Shown here in pieces: positions 48,206 to 60,543 of a stretch of 64,000 nucleotides of DNA. Source of the stretch: Ziziphus jujuba (taxonomy: Eukaryota > Streptophyta > Magnoliopsida > Rosales > Rhamnaceae); assembly GCF_031755915.1 (NCBI RefSeq), contig NC_083387.1, positions 9,321,001 through 9,385,000 of the forward strand, written 5' to 3'. A model generated the notes under the pieces. The model saw only the letters and a program-made list of their open reading frames with translations. It did not search any database and was not told the origin of the DNA. Made by a program: the position numbers and the translations under genes. Numbering within the stretch: position 1 is the stretch's first letter; every line of letters starts with the position of its first letter.

Positions 48206-50240
48206 CCTTTTAAATAAGGTGCCCCGAAAAGATAAGGTAAAGACACCTTATGAGGTATGGAAAGGAAGACAGCCCTCCTACAAATATTTACGAATGTGGG
48301 GGTGTCTAGCTAAAGTAGTAGTACCTACACCTAAAAAGGTGAAGATAGGTCCCAAAACTGTTGATTGCATCTTCATAGGATATGCACAGAATAGTAATGC
48401 ATATCGGTTTCTCGTGTATAGGTCAGAAATTTCTGATATACACAAGAACACAATAATGGAATCGAGAAATGCATCATTTTTCGAACACATTTTTCCATAT
48501 AAAGTGGAAGAAGGACCGAGTACGTCTAAATGAACTTATGATACTATTTATGATGATAATTATGATAGTGATCAAGAACAAGAAACTGAAGTTGAGCTCA
48601 GACGTAGCAAGAGAGTAAGAACTGAAAATTCCTACGGTCCGGATTTTCTTACTTATATGCTAGAAAGTGAATCTCAAAGCTTCAAAGAAGCCATAAATTC
48701 TTTTGAAGGGAATTTATGGAAAGAAACGGTTAAAAGTGAAATTGATTCCATCCTGCAGAATCACACTTGGGAGTTGGTAGATCTTCCTCCAGGTTGTAAA
48801 CCTTTGGGTTACAAATGGATTTTTAAAAGAAAGATGAAAACAGATGGAACAATAGATAAATACAAGGCAAGGCTTGTAATTAAGGGATACAAGCAAAAGG
48901 AAGGCCTTGATTATTTTGACACTTATTCTCCAGTAACGAGGATAAATTCCATAAGGATGGTACTGGCAATCGCAGCAATGCGGGATCTTGCAGTACATCA
49001 AATGGATGTGAAAACAGCCTTTCTGCATGGAGATCTAGAGGAAGAGATCTACATGGAGCAACCTGAAGGTTTTACTGCTCCAGGACAAGAAAGGAAAGTT
49101 TGTAGATTGCTAAAGTCCTTATATGGACTTAAACAAGCTCCAAAGCAATGGCATCAAAAATTTGATAATGCCATGCTAAAAGATGAGTTCAAAATAAATG
49201 AATGTGACAAGTGTATCTATATAAAAGATACAGAGAATGGATATGTTATTCTATGTTTGTATGTAGATGACATACTCATAGTGGGTAGTGACGACAATAT
49301 GGTCCGAACTACAAAAGCCATGTTAAATTCTAAATTTGACATGAAAGATATGGGGCTTGCAGATGTGATTTTAGGTATGAAAATCACGAGAACTTCGAAT
49401 GGAATCATTCTTAGTCAAACTCATTATGTAGATAAAATACTGGCTAAGTTTGGTAATGATGATACTAGTATAGCCAGAACACCCATAGATATGAGTTTAC
49501 GCTTATCCAAAAATAAAGGAGAAGGTGTATCTCAAGTAGAATATGCTAGGGTGATTGGAAGTCTGATGTACTTGATGAGTTGTACCAGACCAGACTTAGC
49601 CTACGCAATAAGTAGACTAAGTAGATACACGAGTAATCCAAATGAAGATCATTGGAAAGGGATCGTTAGAGTACTAAGATATCTATGATATACTCGTGAA
49701 TACGGACTGCACTATACAAGATATCCTGCTGTATTAGAAGGATACAGTGATGCAAATTGGATATCAGATATAAAGGATTCAAAATCTACTAGTGGCTATA
49801 TATTCACATTAGCAGGTGCAGCTGTGACATGGAAGTCTTCGAAACAAACTGTGATAGCTCGATCCACTATGGAATCCGAGTTTATTGCTCTAGATAAATG
49901 TGGTGAAAATGCAGAATGGCTACACCAATTTTTAGAGGACATTCCGAGGTGGCCTAAACCTGTGCCAGCAATAAGTTTACATTGTGATAGTCAATCTGCG
50001 ATTGGCAGGGCACAGAATATTATGTATAATGGAAAGTCTAGACACATTCGTCGTAAACACAATTCCATTAGACAATTAATCTCAACTGGAGTTATCTCAA
50101 TAGACTATGTAAAGTCAAAAGATAACATTGCGAATTCGCTAACCAAAGGGTTAAATAGAGAACTAGTTGAGAAGTCATCGAGGGGAATGGGATTGAAGCC
50201 CATGAATAAAGTCAATACAATGGAAACCCAACCTAGTTGA
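48183..50240 (+). pseudogene. copia pol: integrase end, reverse transcriptase and RNase H, with two stops
   Basis: After the G-run the frame reads integrase C-terminal sequence to a TGA at 48531-48533. It then goes through the reverse transcriptase ([40 protein letters not shown], catalytic YVDDI near 49258) to a second TGA at 49686-49688. RNase H follows ([55 protein letters not shown]) and ends at 50240. Both stops are one C-to-T change from an arginine CGA codon. Catalytic residues are otherwise present. Confidence 0.94.
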
Positions 50241-50789
50241 CTGGAGATTCCAAGATCTAGGTTCAATAGGACAACTCAATTGTAAAGACTAGTATGGATC
50301 ACTGTGTGGGGTTAATCCTCTGGCCATTCCTATGATGAAACAGTGATAAAAAGAGGTTAAGCATAAAAGTATGCTTTTAATGATTCCTATAAGCGTGTGT
50401 TTAGTAATCTATGCATAGGTATGCTGATTATAAAAGAAATAGGAATCACCTATGTGAGATGAAGAGTGGCCGCTTCAAAGGAGAATTGTTTAGGGCACAA
50501 TTCTTTAGAAACTCTCGCAGAACCAGGGAGGTGTTTAGGGCCAAAAATGAACACAACAGTGAAAACTGAAGTGTATCAGGAAGGAATCATGTGTGGGCTA
50601 TGTTGTCATTTACACAAAAGACGAAATGGTTCAAAGATATCGCTTCTACCATAAGTCAGTAAAGAAAATGTAGTCTCTCAAGGGAATGTTCAAAGAGTAA
50701 CATCTACCTATCATATGTAGGTTCCGACTGTAGAGCTTTACCACTAGCGTCATGTTTGTATTTTAAATCAAATCATTCATGTGGGGGAT
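50241..50789 (+). other. copia 3' non-coding region and polypurine tract
   Basis: No protein. It ends in the purine-rich TGTGGGGGAT that primes plus-strand synthesis, directly against the 3' LTR. Confidence 0.75.
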
Positions 50790-51319
50790 TGTTAGAGTTG
50801 GGCCTAGACCCACAAGTGTGAATGATTTGGGTTTTTGGTTGTTGAATTTTGATATAATAATTTTATTTATTTATTTAAATAAAATAATATTTTTGATATA
50901 GTGGGAGAGAGTTTTACGGGAAAATAACTCCTTATGAGAGTTTGAAGGTTGCACGTACCAAAAACGTTCTTTTTCAATTTTATTTTTGGAGAGAAATACA
51001 AAAGAAAAAAAAATAGTGGAAAAGTGAAGATACACAGAGTGTTCGAAGAGAAAAGCTTCAGAGGTGCTGAATCTGAAAGCTTTTGCAGCCGTTGTATCCT
51101 GGGAGACGTTCGCTACAAAACTCCTGCACCGGTGGGCGTAAAACATCTTAAGGATACTATGGTATCACACAGGCCTCGGTCAACCTTTCTAGAAAGTAGA
51201 TCAAGTTCAAAAACCTACAGGTTCAAAAATGCTTTATTTATTTGTATTTATTTTTATTTATTTTGTATTAAATTGTCCACATGTATTTACATATATTCAT
51301 CTATGATATTTTCCCAACA
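50790..51319 (+). repeat. 3' LTR of the copia element
   Basis: A 530-bp copy of the 5' LTR. Its end lies 294 bp from the stop codon of ABH-2, which is transcribed toward it. Confidence 0.95.
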
Positions 51320-51613
51320 ATCAACACAGAACAAATAGTTGGGTGATCAACATTGATTAATTTCAGGTAAGCTGTAAACGAGTCTAACTTGAAAACAAAT
51401 TAACAAAATATCAAACAGAGCAACAATTTCAGAAATAAGTACTCCATTCCTTATCATCTTGTAATTTATTTTCCTTAGCCTTAACAATATAAATGCTAAG
51501 AAAAATTACAACTTCTATGTCCAAAAAACTATATATTATAGATAATAAACGGATATAGATATATAGATAATAAACAGATATAGATATATTATTGCATCAA
51601 ATTTTCATGAGTG

Positions 51614-51840
51614 TCACTGAAGGCGATGAGCACCATCTTGATCTGGTCTCAAAGATGCAAGAATTTTCTTAAGGCAGCGATTGTAGACAAAGGGTCGTTC
51701 CAAGTGAACAAGATGGCCTGCTTTCTTTATACAATGCAGACTTGCTTTCTCACCTAGTTGACTGCAGTGCATTAGAACCAGCAGCGTTTCATAAGGACAA
51801 CCAATTTTATGATCCATCCTCGTTGAGCCCTCAATATATA

Positions 51841-51875
<35 letters not shown>

Positions 51876-53514
51876 CTTCAAAGTCAAAGAAATTCCATTA
51901 ATTTAGACCCTTATGATGAGATTTACTTACTTTGCTGTTGTGTGGACAAGTTCCAGGTTGAAAACCTTGTCTTCCTCTCCGGCCAATATGTATATTTTCT
52001 ACAACAACATAATAATGGTCACCCTAAATGGTTAATTCATCAAGCAAATTAATGTAGAAAACAAAATCATACGGTTTCGTGTAGGCTCTTTCTGTTAATT
52101 TGACCGATTTGGTATTCAAAGAGAACTGGAGATCAGATAGATAATATTTACTGGGCTAATATTGCTTTAATTACTTAGAAGGGAATTAGCATTCGAAGAA
52201 CAATTTTGACCTACACTAAACACGATAAGATTATAGTTAGATAATTCAAACTATAGTTTGGAAATCAGAATCTACCATAAGCAATTTGAGTTTAGTTATT
52301 ACATCCGTGCTAGTTAAGAGACAATAAACAGTTTTATATGATTTATTTTTTACAATATAAAACAGTTTTAATTTTTTTTGGAATTTTGATACCATATGCA
52401 GATCCACTATTATATAAACTTTGTCTAAATGCAAACAATTAATAATTGTCATAAATCAGCAATGATATGATTATATTTCATAAAAAAATAATAATAATAA
52501 TATAATTATCACCATTAATATCAAATAGCGTTCTTAGAAAGATAACACTAAAATAATTTATCATTAGTGTGAGTGGTGTAAAAGAGGATAAATGGCCCAC
52601 CTGTGAATAATTAGGAATAACATACTCATCGTTCTTGATAATCACGGCCTTCATAAGTTCAGCTCTCTCCTCTCGATTTTCAAACATCACCTGCAATTAA
52701 TTAAAAACATGTTTTTATGCATCAAAACGATCACAAAATTTCAAACCAATTAATGTTCATGATCATAAATTGTAATTTTTCATCGATCAGGGTAAGATCC
52801 CCTTTTTTTAAGTTTTCCTTTTTTTTTTAAATTAAAAAAAAAATGGTATACCTTCAAGAAGTGCTTATAAGCCCAATCTGGGAACCAAGGCCGCCAGTAA
52901 ATTACATGACCCAAAAGCATTTTAAGGCCTTCCACATTATTGGGCATCAAAAATTGGGTCCAAGATTCAAACCCAAGCCTGTCAAGTGCTTCTTGGCTCT
53001 GCAATTCGGAAAAACCCACAATTGAGTTGGACAGCACCAGCGACTCAACCAATACAGGATCCGACTCCGCCATCTTCGACCCGACAAACCCGCCGTAGCT
53101 GCAACCAACTACGGTACACCTCTCCACACCCAACAATTTTAAGCCCCTGGCCAAACATTCCGCCTGGAACTCCGGCGACCGATGTGGGCTGTCGGTAATG
53201 GAGCCGCCGAAGAAGAGAAGGTCGGGAACATAAACTGCGTAATTTCCCGACAATGCTGCGACCTGAAACAACCATGTTAGGACAGCTGTTCCCGCAAAGC
53301 CGTGAATAAAAACTACAACAGGTTTTTCGGTGTCGTTGATGGTGGTGGTGGGCTTCTTGGACTTCTTGTTGTTTTTGTAGTTTTTGATGGTTTGGATTGG
53401 AGCCCAGAAGTTGATAACCTTTCCTGGTTGGATCTCCACTGCTTGAGCGCCCATTCCGTACAGCTTCATCAAGGCTCGGAGGAGTGGATTCAGTGCAGTG
53501 AAAAGGTTCACCAT
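51614..53514 (-). CDS. alpha/beta-hydrolase fold protein ABH-2 (four exons)
   Basis: A predicted serine hydrolase of 322 residues, paralogous to ABH-1; substrate unknown. Exons, in coding order, are 52852-53514, 52601-52690, 51931-51998 and 51614-51761, all bounded by GT-AG. Intron phases and the lengths of exons 2 (90 nt) and 3 (68 nt) equal those of ABH-1. Landmarks are FIHGF (69-73), the nucleophile elbow GCSYGG with Ser139, the acid Asp261 in AGEED, and KAGH with His290, followed by the VHLERP motif typical of the family. Two differences stand out: a basic insertion after residue 43 (YKNNKKSKKPTTT) and Ala257 where ABH-1 has a Trp before the acid loop. The triad is intact, so it may well be active. 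The start is fixed by the shared MVN and by the lack of an earlier ATG in the aligned region. Confidence 0.9.
51838..51871. repeat. (TA)n tract in ABH-2 intron 3
   Basis: A dinucleotide run. Confidence 0.85.
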
Positions 53515-53559
53515 TTTTGCCTTTTTTTTTTTTGGGGGATTATTATGTTGAAGCTTTCT

Positions 53560-53567
53560 CTTTTATA
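53560..53567 (-). promoter_or_regulatory. candidate TATA box of ABH-2
   Basis: TATAAAAG on the minus strand, 46-53 bp before the ATG. If real, the 5' UTR would be very short, so a more distant promoter is equally possible. Confidence 0.3.
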
Positions 53568-56486
53568 CATATGAAAGAAAAACTTGTTCATGCAAAAGAT
53601 GAGCTTTATTTCTATATTCCTATTTCCATATTTATTAACCATTTGGCATTCAAAGAGCAAAAATATCCCGTAACCACTACGGCCACGAGTTGGGTCACGT
53701 ACATATTGCACGTTGCTTTTCTGAATTTTCAGACAATGAAGGCGTTTTCCGCATCCAGATTTTTTCCATTTTTTTGGGTCCAAATTCTCACCTCATCTAA
53801 AAAATAATTATAATAAAACAAAGAGGGTAAAAATAAATAAATAAATAAGCAAATGAAGGTAAATACATTTTTTGCATGAGATTTGATTTTATCACTTGTT
53901 GGTATGAAGACGAGAAAAATGAGATAGAAAAAGAATTTTGAAGTGTAGACTGCATTGTATTTGAACTATATTTAAATTTAGCCTGATAAAAACTTAAATA
54001 GTCTGAATTAATTTCTTCTTTTTTTTCTTTTTTTTTTTGGGTTATAGTCTGGACTAATATTGTACTGTGCACTCCAACCAAACAAATTAATCTCCTTATA
54101 CTTGTCTTTTTCATGAAAATAAAACTAAAGGACCACATGCCATGGCACACATCTTTATTTAAAAAAAACTGATATTCCCCTAGATATCGAATAAATGAAT
54201 GGCTTAAAGGTGCAAGTACTCAAACTAGTTCATCACCATCTTCCTTTGGGGACAACGTGTTAATAATAATTTTTAAAATTTTTAATTTAAGATTTGGTGA
54301 TGAAATTTTCCTCATTATCCCCCCCCCCAAAAAAAAAAAAAAAAAAAAAGAGAAAACTCCAGTTGATCACCATAGACACACAGCCTACGCCTGAGACATA
54401 TAAATTGGGGCCATTGGCTAAGAAGTAAGAATTTATGTGTATGACTTGGGAAGCAAAGCCATAGTCTGTTCACTTGGATGGCAATATTGGACTGGATTGT
54501 GACTATAGCACAAGATTTCACTTATTTGGAACGCTAATAAAAGTTGGATTGGGTAAATTTTAAACAATTTGTAATATAAATTTAAAATAAAATTAATTTA
54601 AAATTATTTTCAGACTTGGTGCAATTTTGGATGAGTTGATCAACACCGATCAGCAGTTGGTCAACGATTATCAACACTGATGGCTGGTCAATATCGGTCA
54701 ACGCAAGTAAGTAGTTTCTACCTTATAATGAAATAGATTTAAACCCATGCTTTTTAATGGGATTTAATTAATCAAATTGAAATTTATTAAAAGGATAGAA
54801 TAAAAGTTGAACTGTTTATTGTCCAGTTCAATAATAAAAAAACAAATTGCACCAAATGTGAAATAAGACTAAACTAACAACAGCGATCCATACAGATCCA
54901 AAATTTGAATCTATATGATCTTAATTGTTTTTTTTAACTTTTTCATTAGCAACAATATTTAGCATGTATAACGGCATCAATTATGGTTGCATTTGCTATT
55001 AACTTTACCAATTTTTTAATGCTTTCTTTATAAGGATAAGTTCGTGTATTTTTTTTTTTTATTGTTATTATTATTTAAATCTCTGTGACTTACTTCTTCA
55101 ATTCGGGGAAAACAGGGTTGGGATATTGATTACCGAACAAGTCTCATTAGCCATAACTGGGAAGCTTTAGTGACTTAAGTCTGAATAATTACCAGGTTTT
55201 TACAACTTCTAGATCTGTCGCTAAAAGTTTCATGACAAGAATTTTTAAAAATGTTAAAAATATATTAATTTTCATTTTCAAATGGCCATACCATTAATTA
55301 ATTTCTCTCGTAATATCTTTGCAAAATAAATGTACAAATAATATACGGTGTCAATTTATTTTTTACTTTCCACATTATTGTCGGTCCTTTGAGTGCAAAG
55401 GCCAGAAATGATAGCCAGGTAGCTGGCAGTTTTGGTCCCAAAGATCGACTCGTCTTTATCTCCTCTCCTTTTCATTCTTTTTCATTTTTTTTCAAAATAG
55501 CATTAACAAATTTCCTTTGTGTGTTAATTTATATATAAAAAATAAAAATATTACTGATAATCATTGATATTTCGATAATGAAATATCAATAAACCTATAT
55601 ATCCTATATCAATATTTTATTGGCTATTATAAAAAAGTTCATTTTTTATGTTAAATTTTTATTTTAAAAAAAATCAAATTATATAATTAAATGCAAATTT
55701 TTATTTTAAAAAATCAAATTATATAATTAAATGCATCTGATTAATATATATCTTTTCAATATAGATCATATTATTATTCATGAATGATAACAAATAGTAC
55801 ATTAAATTATAATGTATATAGATATATATATATATATATATGTATATATTGGAATTTGTTACAAAAACTGACTTGCATGCCAATTGTTTCTAATTGATAG
55901 AGATGCAATTAATGAAGTCATTTTCACCACTGCAAATTACCTTCATCTTTTTCTTTAGAAGTTATACCCACAATTATTCATTGCCATACAAGACATCCAA
56001 AATTTAAATCTTTCCATCATAGCTTTCATAGATTATTCTCCTGATTTTGCAAGTTTTATTTTCAATTAATTTCCTTAATATATCTCCCTTTAGTTCTAGA
56101 AATCTTAGGGACAAACCTTGCTGTTTTTAATAATTGTATACAGACATATTCTATCCTTTAAAATTTAATTAAATTTCCCTGCACCATACATATAAATATA
56201 AAAATGTATATTTTTAAATTATGTACAATAATCTAAAAGAGGGAAATAATGCAACAAAAACACGATTCAGTGAGAGGTTTTAACAATTTAAAGGAAAAGA
56301 AGATATTTTTTAAAGAAATTTACAAACTAGAGAGGTATATACACCATGTTCATAATGGTACCATTCTCTTTCGTAATCTTGCTATACACCCTCATTTTAT
56401 TTCTTATAAAAGTAGACAATCATTATAGGTTTCATTCTCCAAGAGACAGCTCAAACTCGAGGACAAGTGAGGATGGTCATTTTATC

Positions 56487-56515
<29 letters not shown>

Positions 56516-56522
<7 letters not shown>

Positions 56523-56628
56523 AATATTGACTACCATTCATATAAATTTATCATGTTTTTATTTCCAAAAAAAAAAAATATTATTGAATATTGACTACCA
56601 TTCATATAAATTTATCATGTTTTTATTT

Positions 56629-56632
<4 letters not shown>
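56516..56632. repeat. 64-bp tandem duplication
   Basis: ATTATTGAATATTGACTACC...TTTTTATTTC occurs at 56516 and 56580. The copies differ mainly in the A-run that ends the first one. Confidence 0.9.
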
Positions 56633-56665
<33 letters not shown>

Positions 56666-56979
56666 TCATTTTTTTTGTGGAGAAAAAAGTTTGCTATGTT
56701 ACTTGTCACGATCAGTCAAATCATAATTCATGACTATTCAATTTTCCTTACCAGACGTACCTATGTGTGGTACTCTTGTCTATATATTTAACTCTAATGT
56801 TTTACTTTTATGGAAAAAAATTAAAAAATTAAAAACACCATTCTATCGAGTAAGATTAGCTTAATTCATATGCATTCAAATTCAGTTTGTGAGTTATTCA
56901 TGTACGGGTTCTGAGTTATTCAGGTTGTGATTTCATGACATATAATGGAGAAAATTTGTTTTAAATAATTAACAAAAAA

Positions 56980-57110
56980 AAAAACTTAAAAAAAAAATAG
57001 AACATTAAAGAGAGAGGAAAAAAAACTTAAAAAAAAAAATAGAACATTAAAGAGAGAGAGAAAAAAAAAATTTCTTAGAATATTAAAGAGAGAGAAACAA
57101 AAAAAAAAAA
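56980..57110. repeat. A-rich tandem repeat, about three units of about 50 bp
   Basis: AACTTAAAAAAAAA-TAGAACATTAAAGAGAGAG recurs with changing A and GA runs. Confidence 0.75.
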
Positions 57111-59555
57111 AAACTTTCTTATGGTTCTGTCAAGCAAATGTACATAAAAAAATAAAAATAAAAAAAAGTTAGAAACTATCAAGATTTTGAAGAGGAAAAA
57201 ATATACATATAAATTATTATCAATTCTTTTTTTAAAATATATGTGAATTAATTGAAATTTAAAAGGAAAAATATATACAAAAATCACTATTAATTGTTAT
57301 TATTTTTTTAAAGAAAAAATGATAAAAATTAATTGAAATTAAGACAAAATCATTGAAAAAAAAATTTGAGTTAAATGTTTTTTAAATAAATATTCATACC
57401 AAATGGACTAGAAGCCCTTCCAACCTTTGTTTGCATTTATGTTTTTGTTCATAGTTCTTGCTTTCTTAATCAATTTATATGTCCAAAATACAAATAAACT
57501 TATAATGCATTTTTGTATGTAGGCTACTTTCTGAAGCATATTTTTTTGACCTTTTCCCCTTGTTTTTTATTATTTTGTTAGTTAAAGAACGTTTATTTGT
57601 TTAAAACAAAAACATTAAGTATTTTGGACTAGATATCTTGTCAATTCTATATTCGTTATTTTCTACAAATAAATATAAAAATTAAATTTCATATACTGAA
57701 CAATTTCGCATGATATTTAAAGTCCTTTAAACCATGGCCAATTAAAAGCTTATCCAAATAAGAACATATATTTCTTTTCAAGTTGGAAAATTATTTTCAA
57801 AGCCTGTGCCAAACACAATTTCTAAGCAACCAAATCACAACAACACATCCTTAATTTCAAAGTTACAATCATCGTATCCTAGGTCCTTTTCGGATCGTGA
57901 ACTTAACCTGGACTAAATTTCTTAATCCCACAAAGAAATAAACAATATTCTCAACAATTCCCAAGAGAACTAAAATATGAAAAACCAGAAATGCAGCCGG
58001 TAGTTGGAAAATAGAGTACGATTAAATAATTGAGCGACAAAATAAATGCTAAAGCCAAGCTTCCAAATTACTCTAAATGACACACATGACTGCAATAAAA
58101 CATCGTCCCTCACCATCCAAAACCAGAAATCTACACGTTAACTTGCGATGATATCATGGCTGAAAATGGTAACCAAAGTCCACAAAAGCACGAAAAAGAC
58201 AAAGACATTTCGAAAAATAAAAAAAATATGCCTGATGGGTCATTTTCATGGCCAAAGATATATTATACATTATGTTTCGTGTCAAAGCAGAGTATGTTAC
58301 TATTCCATCCTCAAATATAACATGGGAAAGCTTCAAATCAGTATCAGCATCGTTGTCAAATAGATTGGGATTCACCACCTAAATTAACGTATTCTAAATC
58401 ACATGCAAATGATATATATATATATATATACATCTAATCAAATCAATCCCTTTGGAAGCTTCTCAATTATTTATTATTAATTTTTCAATGAAAAAAATAA
58501 TAATAATAACTACCCATGATTGGTATCAACCACAAGTTACAAAACCTCCTTTCAGAGTTTTTATATGTTTTTAAATTCATTAAAACGGATAAGATTCTGA
58601 TTTCTTAATGCATGAGAAATGGTAGGTGGAGACTTGAGAGAGAGGAAAATTGTATATAAAAATTCTTCGTCCTCCATTAAGTATGGAGAGGAACTTAGTG
58701 TAGAAGGAAATCGGAGGAAAGTGATAGTATTTCTAAAAGCAAAATTTTATAAAAAATTTATAAAGTGATAGGAAGGTTTGGTTTGAATTTCCATTAGTGT
58801 AAAAGATTTGAAAGAGATTGATAAGCGTCATCCATATCCATTACTCCTTTTTTAAGGATATATCATATCAATGCAAAAAGTATTTAAACAATTAGTGAAT
58901 TTTCCTTAATGTTTTTGTTTTTCTTCACATAGACAGAAAATTCCTTGCTTTTTCCTCATTTGACTTCTTATGGCCGTTAGAAACCCAGTTTAAAACGAAA
59001 TGAAATCAGGCTATTTATTTTTTACCAAAATAAGTAAAGCCAAGACAAAGGAACAAGTAAAATGAAGTAGAGATGGGAAACAGGGCATGATTTTTAAAGT
59101 TTATCAATAATAATTTCACTTCCAATAATTTATTGGAGATATAGAAAACGTATTATAGATGATTAAACAAAAAAAGAGGTCCACTAGTACCTTAAACAAC
59201 CATTACCATCCAGATATAGACAGAAAACAATTTCAAAAGAAAGCATGAAATACTAGAAATTTGTAAGTGACAAGGTTCAAACAATGTCTCAATTTCTATT
59301 AGTATATAATAATAGCATCTGACCAAATGCAACCTAGTCAAGAATATAATGTTGTAAAGGTTCATGAAAACAGACGGTGATCTGACCACACTGTTTCATA
59401 TGAGATATTTAATTTGCCAACTTAGGGGAGATTGTCATCAAAAACTAAATATAAAACATGAAAATAACACAATTTTCAGGTTTTTTTTTTTATTTTTTTT
59501 TTAACATCTGATGAATCGAAGATCGTATAAGTATCTAAAATACCCTGTCAAGATT

Positions 59556-60543
59556 GCAATTACCAGGGGTGGGCTCGGTGCGGTTTGGTTCGGTTTTATA
59601 GATTTTTTTAAACCGAACCGATCAATTCGGTTTGGATTGGATACAAACCAAATCAAACCGACCACCATGTTCAACCCGAACCGAACCAAACCAATGATCC
59701 TTGGTCGGTTTGGGTTGGGTTAACGGTTTAGATTGGTTTGGATCTCGGTCCAAATTTTTTTATTTATGCTATTTTGAGATAAAAATTGTACACATTGGGT
59801 TCAAAATTGTATAAAGTTTTTTTAGGCCTTTTTAATTATCAATCTTCAATCATATTCATGCATTATATTTTGAATTAAGCATCTTTTTTAAGCTATTATC
59901 TAAATTAAATAATATCTAAATTAAATAATTTTAATATACATTCAACTAGCAAAAATACCAAATAAACTAACTATTAACTACAATGTAACATGAAACCATA
60001 CAACTACAATACAAGTAAGATAATACAAAATAAAACCATATAACTATAATATAAGTCTACAACTACAACCTAATTATACAAATACATCATACACCAACAA
60101 ATAAATTCTATAATAAATCTACAACCATTATTAATTATAAAATAGAATACAATCCATATTTGAAATCTTAAATTTTAAAATGAACTTATAATTAAATAAA
60201 TTAATAATCCATAAAAATAAAAATTATTTTAAAAAGTCTTCTTCCATACTCTTCAATCCCATTTTTACAATAAATAAAATAATAGTTTTATTTTATAATT
60301 ATATACTATATTTATATATAAAAGTAAAATAAAATATTAGTTTAATTGATGATCGGTTTGGTGCGGGTTGGGTTAGATAAATTTCATCCAACCTACAACC
60401 CGAACAGACCGTTTTGGTTTTTTTTATATATTTAACCGAACCAAACCGATTAATAAATTAAAACCAATCCAAATCAAACCAAATATGTCGGTTTGATCGG
60501 TTTGATCGGTCCGGTTCGGTTTTTGCCCACCCCTAGCAATTAC
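59556..60543. mobile_element. non-autonomous hAT element (972 bp) with 8-bp target duplication
   Basis: The element runs 59564-60535 between two identical copies of GCAATTAC (59556-59563 and 60536-60543). Its ends are CAGGGGTGGGC and, reversed, TAGGGGTGGGC, the typical hAT terminal repeat. Both subterminal zones (about 170 bp each) are crowded with CGGTTTGG / AACCGAACC motifs, like hAT transposase-binding repeats. The centre is AT-rich and encodes no transposase. Confidence 0.9.

Larger units (their letters stand above)
44589..51319 (+). mobile_element. Ty1/copia LTR retrotransposon, both LTRs present, coding region broken
   Basis: LTRs of 531 and 530 bp (TGTTAG...CCAACA) flank gag, protease, integrase, reverse transcriptase and RNase H in the copia order (integrase before reverse transcriptase). 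A polypurine tract (TGTGGGGGAT) directly precedes the 3' LTR. By eye the LTRs differ at about 18 substitutions and one indel, roughly 3.4%. The coding region has at least three premature stops and two frameshifts. Two features are unusual: no clear primer-binding site follows the 5' LTR, and the 5-bp flanks differ (CCACC left, ATCAA right). Confidence 0.95.
53515..59555. other. AT-rich intergenic region upstream of ABH-2
   Basis: No gene recognised in about 6 kb. It holds (TA)n tracts (55816-55841, 56492-56515, 56632-56660, 58411-58430), a 64-bp tandem duplication at 56516-56632, a GA/A-rich triplicate at about 56980-57110, and very AT-rich decayed stretches such as 55530-55740. Its left end is the probable ABH-2 promoter. 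Confidence 0.55.

Noticed and set aside
53302..53807. Plus-strand frames opposite ABH-2 exon 1 and its promoter
   Set aside because: They mirror the coding strand of ABH-2 exon 1 or read T-rich spacer.
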